A stretch of 23,431 nucleotides of DNA. Origin: a virus. Shown here in pieces: positions 22,902-23,431 of the stretch (positions within the stretch are counted from its first letter, which is position 1; every line of letters starts with the position of its first letter). The DNA lies in IMG/VR virus record IMGVR_UViG_3300043413_000122, positions 1 to 23,431 of that record, one strand, 5' to 3'. The notes beneath the pieces were generated by a model that had not been told where the DNA came from, searched no databases, and saw only the letters and a program-made list of their open reading frames with translations. The position numbers and the translations under genes are program-made.

Positions 22902-23270
22902 ATGGGCAACATCACCAAACAACGCCACCAAGCTGCCGTTCGTCAATCCTTTCACTGCTTCTATTGCGGACTGCCGATGTGGGAAGCTTCCCCTGCCGCA
23001 CTGATGCAGCAATATCGCCTCACCCCTGCCGAAGCCCGGCTATTGCAGTGCACGGGGGAACATCTGCAGCCACGCAGCGACGGCGGTTCGAACCAGCCCG
23101 CCAATATCGTGGCCGCCTGTCGGCACTGCAACGGCAACCGCCACAAAACGCCCAGGGTGCTATCCCCTGAGCAGTATCAGAAAAAGGTGCGTGCACGGGT
23201 GGGTAAAGGGGGCTGGTTTCCGAAAGGGATCACCAGCAAGGTCATGGGGAACAAAACCAATGGTGTTTAA
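22902..23270 (+). CDS. Small HNH endonuclease
   Basis: The start MGNITKQRHQAAVRQSFHCF at 22902 is set by GAGGT 7 nt upstream; the frame is open further upstream, but that part is structured leader, not protein-like. 122 aa. Seen: C19-x2-C22, then an insert of about 30 residues, GEHLQPRSDGG with H54, ANIV with N68, and C73-x2-C76-N77-x3-H81. This is a zinc-stabilised HNH nuclease domain. Related small HNH proteins are found as phage packaging helpers or free-standing nucleases. It is on the strand opposite the head genes. Its role in this phage is not known. Confidence 0.85.
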   Translation: MGNITKQRHQAAVRQSFHCFYCGLPMWEASPAALMQQYRLTPAEARLLQCTGEHLQPRSDGGSNQPANIVAACRHCNGNRHKTPRVLSPEQYQKKVRARVGKGGWFPKGITSKVMGNKTNGV

Positions 23271-23350
23271 GGCTGTTTAACCGCGCCTATGGCTCACACC
23301 TTGCTATCAGGCTGACTAGATTGGCCCCTTGAAGATCCAGACACTTCGCC

Positions 23351-23367
23351 CCTCTTAACTTAAGAGG
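23351..23367. repeat. Perfect palindrome downstream of the HNH gene
   Basis: CCTCTTAACTTAAGAGG has 8-bp arms around one base. There is no T-run. Nearby ACACTTCG (23341-23348) and CGAAGTGT (23414-23421) form a wider inverted repeat. No gene is seen in 23271-23431. Confidence 0.5.
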
Positions 23368-23431
23368 TAGTCTTGGAACTATGTTCAGTACTAGTCGCAA
23401 CGAGAAGATGGTCGAAGTGTTAACAGGGGTC

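Larger units (their letters stand above)
2600..23431. mobile_element. Mu-like transposable prophage (right end and late genes; continues beyond window)
   Basis: The head genes belong to the Mu family (protease with nested scaffold, T-type capsid, gp36/DUF1320 and gp37/DUF1834 types). The tail is tube plus tape measure with no sheath, as in siphovirus-like transposable phages such as D3112 and B3. The left boundary is placed near 2601, where a TG dinucleotide is followed by repeated GAAAATGA-type boxes like transposase-binding sites. No integrase, terminase, portal, transposase or repressor gene is visible; these would lie right of 23431 if the phage is complete. Whether everything up to 23431 belongs to the phage is an inference. 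Confidence 0.8.

Overview
The window reads as a piece of a gammaproteobacterial chromosome, most likely Aeromonas. This is inferred from the AlaA and FabV proteins and the GC-rich coding style; no marker gene is present to prove it. The left 2.6 kb is host DNA: the 3' part of alaA (+) and a complete fabV (-), converging on two rho-independent terminators. From about 2600 to the right edge it is a Mu-like transposable prophage. Its late genes run leftward on the minus strand, so the end of the phage lies only about 80 bp upstream of the fabV start codon.

Reading the phage in its own direction (right to left): a protease/scaffold gene with a nested internal scaffold start, a Mu T-type major capsid, a small Mu gp35-position protein, a DUF1320/gp36-type protein, a DUF1834/gp37-type protein and a tail tube. 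Then comes a 2.8 kb interruption, followed by the tape measure, a small distal-tail-like protein, a giant repeat-containing tail protein (1197 aa), two probable tail-tip or receptor-binding proteins, a 134 aa structural protein, a hub-like protein and a 74 aa terminal protein. There is no contractile sheath, so this is a Mu-type head on a siphovirus-like tail. Most of these genes are joined by ATGA or TGATG overlaps. Terminase, portal and early genes are not in the window and would be expected further right.

The most interesting part is 14955-17810, between tail tube and tape measure. It is a cargo slot bounded by a bidirectional terminator on the tail-tube side and a late-promoter-like element on the tape-measure side. 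Diverged copies of both borders are present a second time, so the slot appears to exist twice in tandem. One slot holds a tightly coupled three-gene, AT-rich operon on the opposite strand (130 aa unknown, three-helix membrane protein, HNH-nuclease fusion), a good candidate for an undescribed phage-borne defence or exclusion system. The other holds a small signal-anchor protein, and a 97 aa unknown gene lies between them. A truncated, frameshifted tail-tube 3' end marks the old border.

Three elements of the form TTAT-N6-TTNN, each exactly 23 nt from a -10-like hexamer, lie upstream of the protease gene, the tape measure gene and the duplicated border. They resemble the C-activated late promoters of phage Mu. 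A second accessory spot, 22017-23270, holds an AT-rich membrane protein (-) and a small HNH endonuclease (+) preceded by a leader able to form mutually exclusive hairpins.
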